Assembly: GCA_002083985.1 (NCBI GenBank)
Contig: MTER01000077.1
Span: forward strand, 1-5,516
Origin: Candidatus Altarchaeales archaeon A3
Lineage (GTDB): Archaea; Altiarchaeota; Altiarchaeia; Altiarchaeales; Altiarchaeaceae
Length of the DNA stretch: 5,516 nucleotides
Direction of reading: 5' to 3'
Shown: piece by piece, positions 5,434 to 5,516 of the stretch
Numbering within the stretch: the stretch's first letter is position 1
Layout: every line of letters starts with the position of its first letter
Program-made: the position numbers and the translations under genes
Notes under the pieces: generated by a model
The model's input: only the letters and a program-made list of their open reading frames with translations
The model's database searches: none
What the model was told of the DNA's origin: nothing

Positions 5434-5516
5434 AGAGTTGTTGCAAATTAAAAATTTTAAAGGTGATTTTAAAATCGCAAAGATTTTAAAATATCCGAAC
5501 GAAGTGAGGTTAAAAT
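5434..5516. mobile_element. Repeat A, copy 3 (truncated by window end)
   Basis: 5433-5516 is identical over all 84 bases to 681-764, in the same orientation, including the left end AGAGTTGTTGCAAA, the hairpin (5462-5496) and the CCGAACGAAGTGAGGTTA block. The copy is cut off before the right inverted end. Identity with no change suggests recent duplication or gene conversion, in contrast to the diverged copy at 20-72. Confidence 0.7.
5462..5496. other. Hairpin inside repeat A copy 3
   Basis: This is the same hairpin as at 710-744: arms 5462-5476 and 5482-5496, loop GCAAA (5477-5481), 13 of 15 pairs matched. Confidence 0.6.

Noticed and set aside
5282..5516. Plus-strand frame starting MSQKIYFNLQDG and open to the window end through repeat A
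   Set aside because: It overlaps the more protein-like minus-strand frames, has no ribosome binding site, and its last third is simply repeat A. Being open there is shared with the same frame in copy 2 and is not evidence of a gene.
1..5516. CRISPR array, tRNA or rRNA
   Set aside because: There are no regularly spaced short repeats and no tRNA- or rRNA-like conserved segments. The A and B repeats are too few and too far apart for a CRISPR array.

Overview
This is a strongly AT-rich window from what looks like an archaeon. The case rests on two genes. One is a type II methionine aminopeptidase of archaeal length (293 aa) with all five metal ligands. The other is a PHP-fold DNA-repair nuclease of the endonuclease Q (EndoQ) family, which is mostly archaeal (Thermococcales and some methanogens). 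Start codons lack clear Shine-Dalgarno sequences, and TATA-like A/T blocks sit close upstream, which also fits archaea. I cannot name the lineage; an AT-rich methanogen or an uncultivated archaeon would both fit.

Layout. Positions 1-171 are a truncated copy of a repeat here called B, interrupted by a short hairpin-bearing segment related to a second repeat, A. A lipoprotein gene follows (200-664, minus). Positions 682-796 are a complete A element with inverted ends, lying between the lipoprotein and a minus-strand CPA2-type cation/proton antiporter (795-2417). A 122-bp divergent promoter region separates the antiporter from map (2540-3421, plus). The gap 3422-3902 has no convincing gene; it holds the second B copy (3636-3777) and a cluster of short inverted motifs. 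The EndoQ gene is at 3903-5171 (plus). The right end has a probably broken small minus-strand gene (5222-5414) and an A copy (5434-5516) that runs off the window.

The four main genes do not form one pathway: protein N-terminal maturation (map), repair of deaminated DNA (EndoQ), ion/pH homeostasis (antiporter) and a surface lipoprotein. The most unusual material is the intergenic repeats. A has an 84-bp block repeated without mismatch at 681-764 and 5433-5516, inverted ends around a TGTTGCAAA core, and an internal hairpin whose diverged copy (20-72) differs by a matched pair of base insertions that keeps the stem intact. B has roughly 30-bp imperfect inverted ends and a short conserved reading frame. 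Both window ends fall inside repeats, so the window may be a whole contig broken at repeats.
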